From positions 5,518,001 to 5,582,000 of the forward strand of contig NZ_CP114065.1 in NCBI RefSeq assembly GCF_027627575.1: a stretch of DNA of 64,000 nucleotides. The letters are read 5' to 3'. Origin of the DNA: Kribbella sp. CA-293567. GTDB lineage: Bacteria; Actinomycetota; Actinomycetes; Propionibacteriales; Kribbellaceae. Position 1 is the stretch's first letter. Each line of letters opens with the position of its first letter. Positions 34,980 through 43,544 of the stretch are shown here, piece after piece. The notes beneath the pieces were generated by a model, which had not been told where the DNA came from, made no database searches, and worked only from the letters and a program-made list of their open reading frames with translations. Position numbers and translations under genes: made by a program.

Positions 34980-37900
34980 GTGCAGTCCTCCACCGCGCGC
35001 GCGGCCTCCGTCAGTTGCCTGGGTGCATCGGGATCGACCGGATGCTGGTCGAGCACAGCCAGGTAGCGGGCGAATTCGGCATCCATCAAAGCATGAACTC
35101 TAGCGTCAAGATCGTCCCGGGCCTTCGCCGCCAGCGTGCGCACGGCCTGGTCGCCGAACACCGCTTCCAGCAGCTTCTGCCCCACCACGGCGGTCCCCGC
35201 TCCGACGCCGACCTCGGCGCCGGTCGGGATGCCCGCGGTACTGGCGAAGATGACGACCATCAGGGACAGGCCGAGGCCGTTGACGCCGTACGAGAGGATG
35301 CGCGCCGTACTGCGCTTGTCGGCGCCCTCCTCGCGAACCAGGTCGAGCACATAGCCCTGCCACTCGCGCACTGCCCGACTCGCCTCGGCCGGGAACTCCT
35401 TGGACATCCTGCCCAGGTCACGGTCGCCGGCAGCAAGCAACTGCCGCCCAGGCGCCGTCGACTGCCACGACTCTTCAGCACGCTCAGCCGCGGCCTCGGC
35501 GTGCTCACGCAGCAACGACTCCAGGCCGGACTCGACCGCGTCCTTGAGGTCCCGGGTGGGCGGCGGCTTGCCGACCACCGCAGTACGGACCTTGTCGCGC
35601 AAGCGGCCGACATTGGTCTGCAAGCCCTTGAGCAGCTCGCCGGTGCCGACGAACTCCTGCCAACGAGCCAGCACCTCGCCGCGCAGCATGGTGCCGTCCT
35701 GGGTCGCCTTCGCGATGTCCTTGACGGCCCGGTCGTACGCCGTTTCGGCGGTCGACCGCAGATCCACCAGTGTGTCTGCTTGTGCCCGGACCGCCTTGGC
35801 GAAGGCAGGCGTCTTCTTCGTCATCGCGGTGACGGCGCCTTGCAGGGTACGGCGTACGACGGCCGCGCGAGCCTCCTGGTCGGCGGCCAGATCGATCAGC
35901 CAGTCCTTGATCGAGGCAACGACCTCGCTCGCCAGCATGCCGTTGCCGTCGACAACGGTCTCCTTGATGCTGAACAACGGCGAGTCACCGAGACCGCGCT
36001 CGAGCAGCATCTGGGCGAGGTGCCCGGTGATGTCGTCGATGGTGTCGGCCGGCGCGCGATCCAGCACCACGGCGACCGCCGTACTGCGGTCGGACGCGCT
36101 CTGCAGGAACTCCCACGGCACCGCATCGGCGTACCGGGCGGCGGTGGTGACGAACAACCAGAGGTCGGCCGCCGCGAGCAACTGAGTAGCGAGGTCACGG
36201 TTGGCCTCGACGACCGAGTCGATGTCAGGCGCGTCCAGGATGGCCAGGCCCTGCGGAATGGTGTCGGCGGCAACCAGCCGGATCTGCCCGGGGTCCTCCA
36301 TCCCGCCCGGGCTGTCACCGCTGGAACGCGCCATCTGCGGCAGCACCCGATCACCGGTGAACCACTCGGCGTCGTCCGGGTGGTGAATCAGCACAGGTGA
36401 GCGAGTGGTCGGCCGCAGTACGCCGGGCTCGCTGACGACCTGCCCGATCAGGCTGTTGACCAGCGTCGACTTGCCGGCGCCGGTGCTTCCACCAACCACC
36501 GCGAGCACAGGTGCTTCGAGCTGCACCAGCCGCGGCAGGATGTAGTCGTCCAGCTGGTCCAGCATCGACTTCTGCTGCTGGCGGGCCTCATCGGCTCCCA
36601 CCACATCGATCGGCAACTGACTGGCAGCCAACGCGCCCCGCAGCTTCATCAGCGCGGTGATCAACGCCATCGCTGCCTGCTCGGTGGCGACCTCCTCCAC
36701 CGACTTCTCCGGCGCCACGGCTACTTCAGCCTCGGCGTCGTCGCTGTCTTCGGCTGAGTCCGTGTCGCTGGTGTCGTCAGCCTCGTCCGACTTGGCCTCG
36801 GTGTCCTCGGACTGGTCGCCGGCGGACTCGGCACTGTCGGCACCTTGGCCACCACCAACAGCGGCAAAGCTGGCGATAGCAGGCGTCTCATCAACAGACG
36901 CCTTCTCCGCGTCCGCTTCGTCAGCCGGCGCAGCCTCTGCTTCCGCAAACTCCGAAGTGGGCTCGTCACCTTCGACTGCTACCTCGGCAACAGGCTCCGA
37001 CTCGGCCTCAGCCGCCTCTGAGTCGCCATCAGCAACCGCCTTGGACTCCACAGGTGTAACCGCTGCAGGCTTCTTCCTGGCGCCGCGACGCTTAGCAGGA
37101 GGCTTCGGCTCAGCTCCATCCACCTTCGCGACCGCCGCCGTACCCTCGCTCGCGCTCTCAGCGTCTGCCTCAGGAGCGACCTCAGCAGGCGCCACCGGCT
37201 CGGCCTGCGCCTCAGCACTCTCAGCACCTGACACCGCAACAGCGTCACCGCCGACCTGCGCCTCAGTCTTAGAGCTCGCCTCAGCGTCAGAGCTCGCGTC
37301 AGCCTCCGGACTCGCCTCAGCTCGAGCCTCAGGGCTCGCTGCGGGCTCAGGGATCGCCTCCGCCCCGGCAGCCGCCACGTCAGCATCGGCACCGGACTCA
37401 GCTACCTCGGAAGGCTCCGCGTCAGCCGAAGACTCATCGACCGCCGCCGAGTCCGCGTCGACGGCAGACCCAGTGACTTCCGTGGGCTCCCCATCAACCG
37501 AAGGCGCAGTATCGCCGGAAGACTCGACCTCGCCGCTCGGCGCTGCATCGCCTGAGCGCTCGGCGTCACCGCTGGACTTTGCCTCAGCCGACGAGTCGCC
37601 GACTGCCGTTGTCTTCGTCTCGGGCTCAGCCGCAGAGATGTTGTCGTCACTCGGCGCTGTCTCGGACGAGGAGTCACCGACTGCCGTTGTCTTCGTCTCG
37701 GGCTCAGCCGCAGAGGTGTTGTCGTCACTCGGCGCTGTCCCGGACGAGGAGTCGCCGGCAGTGTCCTCCGGCTTCGCGTCAGCGGCAGGGCTGCTGTCTT
37801 CGCTCGACTCTGGCTCGACGACGGGCTCAGCGGCAGGCGCCGAGCCGGAACCGATCACGATGTCGTCGGACGAAGACATCGGCAGGCGCTCCGAGATGTC

Positions 37901-39151
37901 CCCTGCGTCTGCCTCGTGCGCGGCGAACAGTTCCGCTTCCCGAGCGGCAGCTTCGGTGTCCGTCTCGAGTTCGTCGCCGTCCTCGAGACCCTTGGGCAGA
38001 CCGATGATGATCTGCCCGTACTCGAGCGGGAACCCGTCAGCCGACTCGTCCGGCTCATAGGTCACGCCGACCTGCGGGCGTGCGGCTTCCGCGGCATCGC
38101 CGCTCTCCTCGCCTACCACCCCGCCGATCGCCGATTCGTCCGTGACCATCTCAGCCGACAACTCAACAGCCGGCGTCCCCGACTCCTGCCCAGCGCCCGA
38201 CTCCTGCCCAGCGCTCGGCTCCTGACCGGCGCTCGACTCCTGTAGAGCGCCAGATTCCCGCTCGGTGACCGGCCCTTGATCGGCGCCGGACTCTCCTGCA
38301 GACGAGGTCTCAGCCGACCCCTGGCCCAGGACCTCACCCGTCGTCGCCCGCGCACCCGCAGACTCTCCATCAGCCACGGACTGGTCTGAAGACTCGCCGC
38401 CCGTCGGCTGCTGAGCCGCTGCCGCCTCGCCAGATGACTCCTGACCCGTTGCCGTCTCGCCGGACGACTTCTGCCCCGTCGCCTGCTTGCCGGTCGACTG
38501 CTCGGCTGCAGAAGTTTCGGCCGTCACCTGGTCGCCCGAAGGCTTCCCGCCACCCGCCTGCTCACCCAAGGACTTCTCACCGACAGCCTGCTCGCCGGAG
38601 TCCTGCTCGCCGGTCGCCTGCTGGTCCTGGGACGCCTCGCCGGTCGCCTTGGCTGACAGTTCTCCACCACTCTGCTGCTCGGTCTCGGAATCTCCGCCGG
38701 TCACAGAATCGGCCGTGGAGCTTCCATCGGTGGACTGATCGGCTGCCGCTTCGGCAGGCGTCTGCTGCTCGACAGAGCTGTCTTCCGCAGTCGTCTGCTC
38801 AGTGTCACCAGCAACTGACGCGTCGTCAGATTCAGCCGTCGCCTGATCGTCATTCGTGCTCGCACCCGCGTCAGCGGTCCCCGAGACCTCCGGCGCCGGC
38901 GCGGCCTCAGGAGCACCAGACTCCGCCACAGCTTCAGTCGCAGGTTCAGGCGCAGCAACCGGCGTACCGGCAGCCTCCGGCGCAGTACCGGCGGCCTTGC
39001 GCTTCCGGCGACGCCAGAAGCCCTTGCTCTTGGCATCGGACCCGGAGTCGGCGATCAGCCGGGCCAGTTCGGAGACAGGCTGATCCTGGGCCGGAACCTT
39101 CGGCTCTCCCGAACGCTCCGAACCCTCACCAGCTGGCCTGGTGTCAGCCAC
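34976..39151 (-). CDS. Giant dynamin-like GTPase with 840-residue acidic repetitive N-terminus, first gene
   Basis: 1391 aa. A short conserved-looking start (SELARLIADSGSDAKSKGFWRRRKRK, about 27-52) is followed by some 780 residues rich in Ser, Ala, Glu, Gly, Gln and Thr with very few hydrophobic or aromatic residues, clearly disordered and strongly acidic. The GTPase domain starts about residue 875: G1 GGSTGAGKST (near 885), LDAPDIDS as G3 and VLDRAP at the G4 position. A helical stalk and a hydrophobic pair (about 1288-1335) follow. The partner gene overlaps its stop by four bases. Actinobacterial relatives are much shorter, so the N-terminal expansion is unusual. Confidence 0.8.
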   Translation of the reverse strand: MADTRPAGEGSERSGEPKVPAQDQPVSELARLIADSGSDAKSKGFWRRRKRKAAGTAPEAAGTPVAAPEPATEAVAESGAPEAAPAPEVSGTADAGASTNDDQATAESDDASVAGDTEQTTAEDSSVEQQTPAEAAADQSTDGSSTADSVTGGDSETEQQSGGELSAKATGEASQDQQATGEQDSGEQAVGEKSLGEQAGGGKPSGDQVTAETSAAEQSTGKQATGQKSSGETATGQESSGEAAAAQQPTGGESSDQSVADGESAGARATTGEVLGQGSAETSSAGESGADQGPVTERESGALQESSAGQEPSAGQESGAGQESGTPAVELSAEMVTDESAIGGVVGEESGDAAEAARPQVGVTYEPDESADGFPLEYGQIIIGLPKGLEDGDELETDTEAAAREAELFAAHEADAGDISERLPMSSSDDIVIGSGSAPAAEPVVEPESSEDSSPAADAKPEDTAGDSSSGTAPSDDNTSAAEPETKTTAVGDSSSETAPSDDNISAAEPETKTTAVGDSSAEAKSSGDAERSGDAAPSGEVESSGDTAPSVDGEPTEVTGSAVDADSAAVDESSADAEPSEVAESGADADVAAAGAEAIPEPAASPEARAEASPEADASSDAEASSKTEAQVGGDAVAVSGAESAEAQAEPVAPAEVAPEADAESASEGTAAVAKVDGAEPKPPAKRRGARKKPAAVTPVESKAVADGDSEAAEAESEPVAEVAVEGDEPTSEFAEAEAAPADEADAEKASVDETPAIASFAAVGGGQGADSAESAGDQSEDTEAKSDEADDTSDTDSAEDSDDAEAEVAVAPEKSVEEVATEQAAMALITALMKLRGALAASQLPIDVVGADEARQQQKSMLDQLDDYILPRLVQLEAPVLAVVGGSTGAGKSTLVNSLIGQVVSEPGVLRPTTRSPVLIHHPDDAEWFTGDRVLPQMARSSGDSPGGMEDPGQIRLVAADTIPQGLAILDAPDIDSVVEANRDLATQLLAAADLWLFVTTAARYADAVPWEFLQSASDRSTAVAVVLDRAPADTIDDITGHLAQMLLERGLGDSPLFSIKETVVDGNGMLASEVVASIKDWLIDLAADQEARAAVVRRTLQGAVTAMTKKTPAFAKAVRAQADTLVDLRSTAETAYDRAVKDIAKATQDGTMLRGEVLARWQEFVGTGELLKGLQTNVGRLRDKVRTAVVGKPPPTRDLKDAVESGLESLLREHAEAAAERAEESWQSTAPGRQLLAAGDRDLGRMSKEFPAEASRAVREWQGYVLDLVREEGADKRSTARILSYGVNGLGLSLMVVIFASTAGIPTGAEVGVGAGTAVVGQKLLEAVFGDQAVRTLAAKARDDLDARVHALMDAEFARYLAVLDQHPVDPDAPRQLTEAARAVEDCT
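37601..37756. repeat. Tandem 78-base duplication in the GTPase N-terminal region
   Basis: Two nearly identical 78-base copies (37601-37678, 37679-37756) encode 26 residues each, with the shared core SAAEPETKTTAVGDSS. Only a few bases differ, so the duplication is recent. Shorter imperfect repeats of 15-18 bases (for example around 38180-38250 and 38390-38640) occupy other parts of the same region. Confidence 0.85.
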
Positions 39152-39241
39152 GGCTACCGCCCACGAGCACAGAGTGCCCGTTCGGACAGCGCAGAAGCAA
39201 AGTCATCTTCATCCCCGTTTGGCGGCGTGGACGGGCGGCAG

Positions 39242-40825
39242 TCACTGCGACGGTGGATACGGACCGTATCCTCCCGGCGTTCCGGGCGGTCCAGGGGGTC
39301 CCGGCGGGTAACCGGGCTGGCCCGCAGGGTAGCCGGGTTGCCCCGAGGGATACCCGGGCTGAGCCGGTGGATAACCCCCTTGGCCGGGCGGATAGCCGCC
39401 CGCTCCCGGACCTCCCTGGTACTGCGGCGGAGCCCCGTCCTGCACCCCTCCGTACTGCGTCCCTTGCGGCGCGCCCTGGCTCTGCGGCCCCTGCTGCGGC
39501 TGCCCTTGGTACTGCGGCCCCTGGTACTGCGGGGCGCCCGGGTACTGCTGGCCATTCGCCACTCCCTGGTACTGCGGCACTGCCTGCGCGAAGGCCGGCA
39601 TCGGTGGGAACGGCACGCTGGGGCGCCGCGCCCGGAGCTCGTCCAGGAGCCGCTTCTCGGTCTCCAGCGCTTCCGGGCCGATCACCTGGCGAACGATCTT
39701 GTCCCGCAGGTAGGCCAGCTCGGTCGCGTTCTGCTGGAAGGCCTTGGCCGCGGCCTCCGCCTGTCCGCCGTACCGCTTGGCGTTCTGCCGGAGCGCCTTG
39801 CGGCCTCGCAGGGTCGCGATCAACGGCACGTCCTGCGGCACCAGCCAGCCGAACCGCACGTAGTCGTAGAGCCGGGACGCGATCATCTGTCCCTCGCGGG
39901 AGCGCATCACCAGGGCGAAGACGACCATCGCGATGAAGATCGGCACCATCAGGAACAGGTAGACGGTGATGAAGCCGCCGCCACCGGCCCAGCTCGCGCC
40001 GCCGTTCCACAGACCGTGGGCGAGCACCGCGGCGAGGTAGCCGACGATCGGCGCGAGGTAGCGCACCGCCGTACTGCGGTGCCGGATCGCGATCCCGATC
40101 CCGATGGCGGTGAACGAGGTGAAGAGCGGGTGTGCGAACGGGGAGATCAGTCCGCGGATCACGAACAGCACGAACGCGCCGCGCAGACCCGCGTCGCTGC
40201 CGGCCTCCTCGGAGAGCTGGTTGAAGATGCGGCCGTAGTACAGGATGTTCTCGGTGAAGGCGAAGCCGACACCGACCATGCCGGCGTAGACCAGCGCGTC
40301 CAGGATGCCGTCGAACTCCTTGCGGCGCAGCAGCGCCAGCAACAGGATGATCGAGCCCTTCGCGAACTCCTCCACCGGTGGCGCCACGAACACCGCCGAC
40401 CGGTTGCCGCCGCTCCCGGTCTCGTGCATCCACTCCGACACCTGGGTGTTGATGAAGATCGCGGCCAGGGTCGCGATGAACGCACCCCAGCACAACGCCG
40501 TCAGGATGTACTTGGCCGGCTCCGGTTCGTAGCGGTCCAGCCACAGATAGAGAGCGATCACCGGGATCACCGGGATGAACGCGAACGCGAGGCCCCACAT
40601 GAACCCGCCGGCACCGGTCGACTTCGCCACGATCGCGAAGATTCCCAGCCCGGCGATCGCGAAGGCGACCGCGACGACGACCCCGATCAGGATGCCCTGG
40701 TTGCGCCGCTGGCCGGGTACCGGATGCTTGCCGAGCACGTTGGGCTGCGGCGGTCCGCCGGGCGCGCCGACGGCCCCCGTCGCCGGTTGCGGCGACTCGG
40801 GCGTGCCTGGAGAGGGGTAACTCAT
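39242..40825 (-). CDS. PrsW-family intramembrane protease with Pro/Gln/Gly-rich tail
   Basis: 527 aa. A Pro-rich cytoplasmic N-terminus precedes about eight helices (from residue 44). The PrsW glutamic-protease motifs are present: APPVEEFAKG (Glu152-Glu153), FAFTENILYYGR (Glu192), SPFAHPLFTSFTAIGIG (His232) and HGLWNGG (near 273). PrsW proteins perform site-1 cleavage of anti-sigma factors. Here the C-terminus (about 400-527) carries GYPxGQP and QYQGP repeats and is disordered. The gene lies 90 bases before the dynamin-like pair on the same strand, so co-transcription is likely. Confidence 0.88.
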   Translation of the reverse strand: MSYPSPGTPESPQPATGAVGAPGGPPQPNVLGKHPVPGQRRNQGILIGVVVAVAFAIAGLGIFAIVAKSTGAGGFMWGLAFAFIPVIPVIALYLWLDRYEPEPAKYILTALCWGAFIATLAAIFINTQVSEWMHETGSGGNRSAVFVAPPVEEFAKGSIILLLALLRRKEFDGILDALVYAGMVGVGFAFTENILYYGRIFNQLSEEAGSDAGLRGAFVLFVIRGLISPFAHPLFTSFTAIGIGIAIRHRSTAVRYLAPIVGYLAAVLAHGLWNGGASWAGGGGFITVYLFLMVPIFIAMVVFALVMRSREGQMIASRLYDYVRFGWLVPQDVPLIATLRGRKALRQNAKRYGGQAEAAAKAFQQNATELAYLRDKIVRQVIGPEALETEKRLLDELRARRPSVPFPPMPAFAQAVPQYQGVANGQQYPGAPQYQGPQYQGQPQQGPQSQGAPQGTQYGGVQDGAPPQYQGGPGAGGYPPGQGGYPPAQPGYPSGQPGYPAGQPGYPPGPPGPPGTPGGYGPYPPSQ

Positions 40826-41021
40826 GCAGGCAGCCTAGTTGTAGAGCACTCCACAAGGCAGGACCGCCCACTCGGCGTTACCGGGATGGAACGACAACCC
40901 TGTACTTCGCAGTAGCCCGAGCCACCCCGTACGCCGCCCGCGCCTCGCCGGAGGAACCCACGAGCGTGATCGCCCGGCCATCTGAGAGACTCTGATCCAT
41001 GCCGGACCTCAACCCGGCCGT

Positions 41022-41095
<74 letters not shown>

Positions 41096-41208
41096 CCTCC
41101 AAGAACCCCGCCTTCGCCGGACCGAACCCACGGGCGGTTCGCTCTTCCACCGAGCCTGCCGGCGATGCACAGTAGTGATTCGATCACCGACTGTGCAGGG
41201 GGAAGCTT

Positions 41209-41421
41209 GTGAGACGTCTGATGGGGACTGTGGCCGGGGTAGGCGTGACCATTGCGCTGGCGCTCGGTACCGCACTGCCGGCCGATGCCTTCAGCCGGAG
41301 AGTGGGGCCGTTCAGCACGATCGAGGGGTGCGAGAACAAGTTGGCCGTCGTGATCGACAGCGGGTTCATGTCGGGCGGCTGCTACGAACAGGACGGTCAG
41401 TACTACTTCAAGTACTGGTGA
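41209..41421 (+). CDS. Small secreted peptide of 70 aa
   Basis: GTG start after a purine-rich GGGGGAAG. A Sec signal peptide (about 1-27, ending PADA) leaves a mature peptide of about 43 residues with two cysteines (GCENK and GGCYEQ) that could form one disulfide, ending QYYFKYW. I do not recognise a family. Short secreted disulfide peptides of this kind are common in actinobacteria; function unknown. Confidence 0.6.
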   Translation: MRRLMGTVAGVGVTIALALGTALPADAFSRRVGPFSTIEGCENKLAVVIDSGFMSGGCYEQDGQYYFKYW

Positions 41422-41485
41422 CGCCGGAAACAAGAAGAGACCTGGCCGCGGCCACTGGACCCGAAAGGGCTGGTGGCCGTATCCT

Positions 41486-42478
41486 GTGCGGATGCACAGA
41501 ACAGATGTGGACGCAGATCTCAGCTCAAATCTAGCATCTGGCAGCGCGAACCGCAAGACCGCGAATCCGGTGGAGACCTGGAAACTGGGTGAGCAACTGG
41601 TGAACCGGATCGGCTTCGGAGCCAAGCGCCTCGGCGGAAGCGGTCCGATCGCCCACAGAACACCCGATACGCCGACCGCCGTGCCCGACGCCCGCCCCGA
41701 CAGCGAGCGCGTGACGACTCTCCTTCGACGCGCGGTTGAGCTCGGCGTCAACCATCTCGACACCGCCGCCTTCTACCCGTCGTACGGCCGCCCCGGCGAG
41801 CAACACGGGTTCCACAGCCTCGACTGGGCCAACGACGCCATCCGCCGGGCTCTCACCCCGTACGCCGACGATCTCTTCATCGCGACCAAGGTCGGACCGA
41901 CGGAGCACGGGCTGGCCCGGCCCGACCAACTCCGTCAACTCGTCGAGGACAACCTGCGGCAACTCGGGCTCGAGACGCTCGATCTGGTGTACCTGCGCCA
42001 GCACGGTCTCACCTCGGTCGCCGAGCACTTCGGCGTACTGGCGGAACTGCGCCAGGCCGGCCTGATCCGGCACCTCGGCCTCTCCAACATCCGTCCCGGG
42101 CACCTCCCGCAAGCTCAGGAGATCGCGCCCGTGATCGCGGTCCAGAACCGGTACGGCGTCGGCTTCGGCCGGATCAACGACGGCCTGCTCGCCGCCTGCG
42201 GCGAGCAGGGAATCGCGTTCGTGCCGTTCTTCGCGGTCACCGCCACCGGACGGGAGGAGGGCGGCGTCGCCGACACCGATCCCGTCGTCGCGATCTCGCG
42301 CGACCACGGCGCCACACCGGCTCAGATCCGGATCGCCTGGACCCTGGCGAAGGGCCCGCACGTCCTGGCCATCCCCGGCACCAGCAACCCCGGCCACCTG
42401 GCCGAGAACCTCGCGGCCGGCTCGATCACCCTCTCCCCCGGCCAGCTCGCCACCCTCGACGCCATCCCCTCCGACTGA
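41486..42478 (+). CDS. Aldo/keto reductase
   Basis: Up to 330 aa; the start may be the GTG at 41486 or the ATG at 41492, and neither has a good ribosome site. The AKR barrel shows LGVNHLDTAAFYPSYGRPGEQHG (Asp and Tyr of the tetrad), FIATKVG (Lys), LDLVYLRQHG (the position of the catalytic His is shifted to RQH), IRHLGLSN and the C-terminal IPGTSNPGHLAENLAA that binds NADPH phosphate. It reduces an aldehyde or ketone; substrate unknown. Confidence 0.88.
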   Translation: MRMHRTDVDADLSSNLASGSANRKTANPVETWKLGEQLVNRIGFGAKRLGGSGPIAHRTPDTPTAVPDARPDSERVTTLLRRAVELGVNHLDTAAFYPSYGRPGEQHGFHSLDWANDAIRRALTPYADDLFIATKVGPTEHGLARPDQLRQLVEDNLRQLGLETLDLVYLRQHGLTSVAEHFGVLAELRQAGLIRHLGLSNIRPGHLPQAQEIAPVIAVQNRYGVGFGRINDGLLAACGEQGIAFVPFFAVTATGREEGGVADTDPVVAISRDHGATPAQIRIAWTLAKGPHVLAIPGTSNPGHLAENLAAGSITLSPGQLATLDAIPSD

Positions 42479-42491
42479 CTCCGTGAACAGG

Positions 42492-42528
42492 TCCGCCGCA
42501 GGCTGCCCCCGTGACAGTCTGCGGCGGA
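42492..42528. terminator. Hairpin terminator after the aldo/keto reductase gene
   Basis: TCCGCCGCAG and its perfect complement CTGCGGCGGA with a 17-base loop, 14 bases past the reductase stop and 11 before the convergent SnoaL-like stop. Confidence 0.8.
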
Positions 42529-42538
42529 AACGGAGCGG

Positions 42539-42934
42539 TCAGCGCCCCCAGAAGGCGTCCTCGCCGGGCTGGTCGGCAGAGAACAGCCAGACCTCGACGA
42601 TCTTGCCGTCGGCAACCTTGAGCAGGTCGATGCCGTCCTGACCGAGGTCGGCGCCGGCGCGCTGCGCGGTGAAGTGGATCGGCGCGGCGACCAGGTCCTC
42701 GCCGTTCAGCATCGGCGGGCCGGTCAGCGCCAGCTCGAAGGTGCCCTCGCTGACCTCCATCATCCCGCCGATCATCGCGTTCACCGCGCCGGCGCCGCGC
42801 TGGTGGCCGGAGAACCGGTTGGCACCGGGCTGGTGCCAGACGATGTCGTCGGCCAGAAAGCCCGCCACCCCGGCGAAATCCTTCGCCGCGAGCGCGTCGA
42901 AGTACTGCTGCACCACTGCCACCGGGTCGCTCAT
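42539..42934 (-). CDS. SnoaL/NTF2-like protein
   Basis: 131 aa from the second of two adjacent ATGs (42934), five bases after GGAGG. The cone-shaped NTF2 fold is seen in VAVVQQYFDALAAKDFAGVAGFLADDIVWHQPGANRFSGHQRGAGAVNAMIGGM and in the C-terminal DLLKVADGKIVEVWLF strand. Ketosteroid-isomerase-like proteins of this kind act on small lipophilic compounds. Divergent from an HxlR gene that probably controls it. Confidence 0.88.
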   Translation of the reverse strand: MSDPVAVVQQYFDALAAKDFAGVAGFLADDIVWHQPGANRFSGHQRGAGAVNAMIGGMMEVSEGTFELALTGPPMLNGEDLVAAPIHFTAQRAGADLGQDGIDLLKVADGKIVEVWLFSADQPGEDAFWGR

Positions 42935-42971
42935 CATTTCCTCCAGCTCAGGTCGTTTGTCCTTCTGGAGG

Positions 42972-42988
42972 CCAATACTTACTATTGG
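42972..42988. promoter_or_regulatory. Inverted repeat in the SnoaL/HxlR divergent promoter
   Basis: CCAATA-CTTAC-TATTGG: perfect 6-bp arms and 5-base spacer, 37 bases before the SnoaL-like start and 39 before the HxlR start. Its central position and AT content suit the HxlR operator. Confidence 0.55.
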
Positions 42989-43027
42989 TGACCATTAACC
43001 TCAACGTAACTAATGGGCGGTGTGACG

Positions 43028-43417
43028 ATGTCGCGACAGAAAACCTACGCGCCGCCGTCGGGACAGGCCTGGAACGTGCTCTCCAGCCAGTGCCCGTCAA
43101 GGACCTCACTGGCCCGGATCGCCAACAAGTGGACCGCGATGATCGTGGTCGTCCTCGACGACGGCCCGCTGCGGTTCGGTGACATCCGGACGGCACTGGA
43201 GGGGATCAGCGGCAAGGTCCTCACCGACACCCTGCGCGATCTGGAGCGGGACGGCATGGTCGTCCGCCGCTCGTTCCCTGAGGTCCCGCCCCGCGTCGAG
43301 TACGAACTGACTCCGCTCGGCCGCACCCTGCAAGGCCCGTTGACGGCACTGTGCCGCTGGGCCGAGCAGCACATCCCCGAGGTACTCGCGGCCCGCGACG
43401 CGTACGACGATCGCTGA
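43028..43417 (+). CDS. HxlR-family regulator
   Basis: 129 aa from the ATG at 43028; in-frame ATG 43013 and GTG 43022 are alternatives. Winged-helix HxlR features: LARIANKWTAMIVVVLDDGPLRFGDIRTALEGISGKVLTDTLRDLERDGMVVRRSFPEVPPRVEYELTPLGRTL. One Cys (near residue 22, SSQCPS) lies in the usual sensing position of HypR/QorR-type redox regulators. Probably governs the divergent SnoaL-like gene. Confidence 0.9.
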   Translation: MSRQKTYAPPSGQAWNVLSSQCPSRTSLARIANKWTAMIVVVLDDGPLRFGDIRTALEGISGKVLTDTLRDLERDGMVVRRSFPEVPPRVEYELTPLGRTLQGPLTALCRWAEQHIPEVLAARDAYDDR

Positions 43418-43487
43418 CACGCTGCCCTGGATGAGTTCAGCGGCTCCGGCTCTTCCGGGTACCGCTCCAGCCACGTAAGGTTGGATT

Positions 43488-43497
43488 ATGTATACAG
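43488..43497. promoter_or_regulatory. ATGTATACAG box upstream of the LysR gene
   Basis: The self-complementary core TGTATACA lies 48 bases before the LysR start. The identical ten bases recur at 44601 on the far side of the gene. Confidence 0.45.
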
Positions 43498-43544
43498 ACG
43501 AACGGTATTCTGTCGGCTGCCCGCCGGGTCGAGGCTGATCCGCG

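Noticed and set aside
36657-38060. A 467-residue Ser/Ala-rich plus-strand frame opposite the giant GTPase
   Set aside because: Low-complexity mirror of the repetitive region; no ribosome site and no independent feature.
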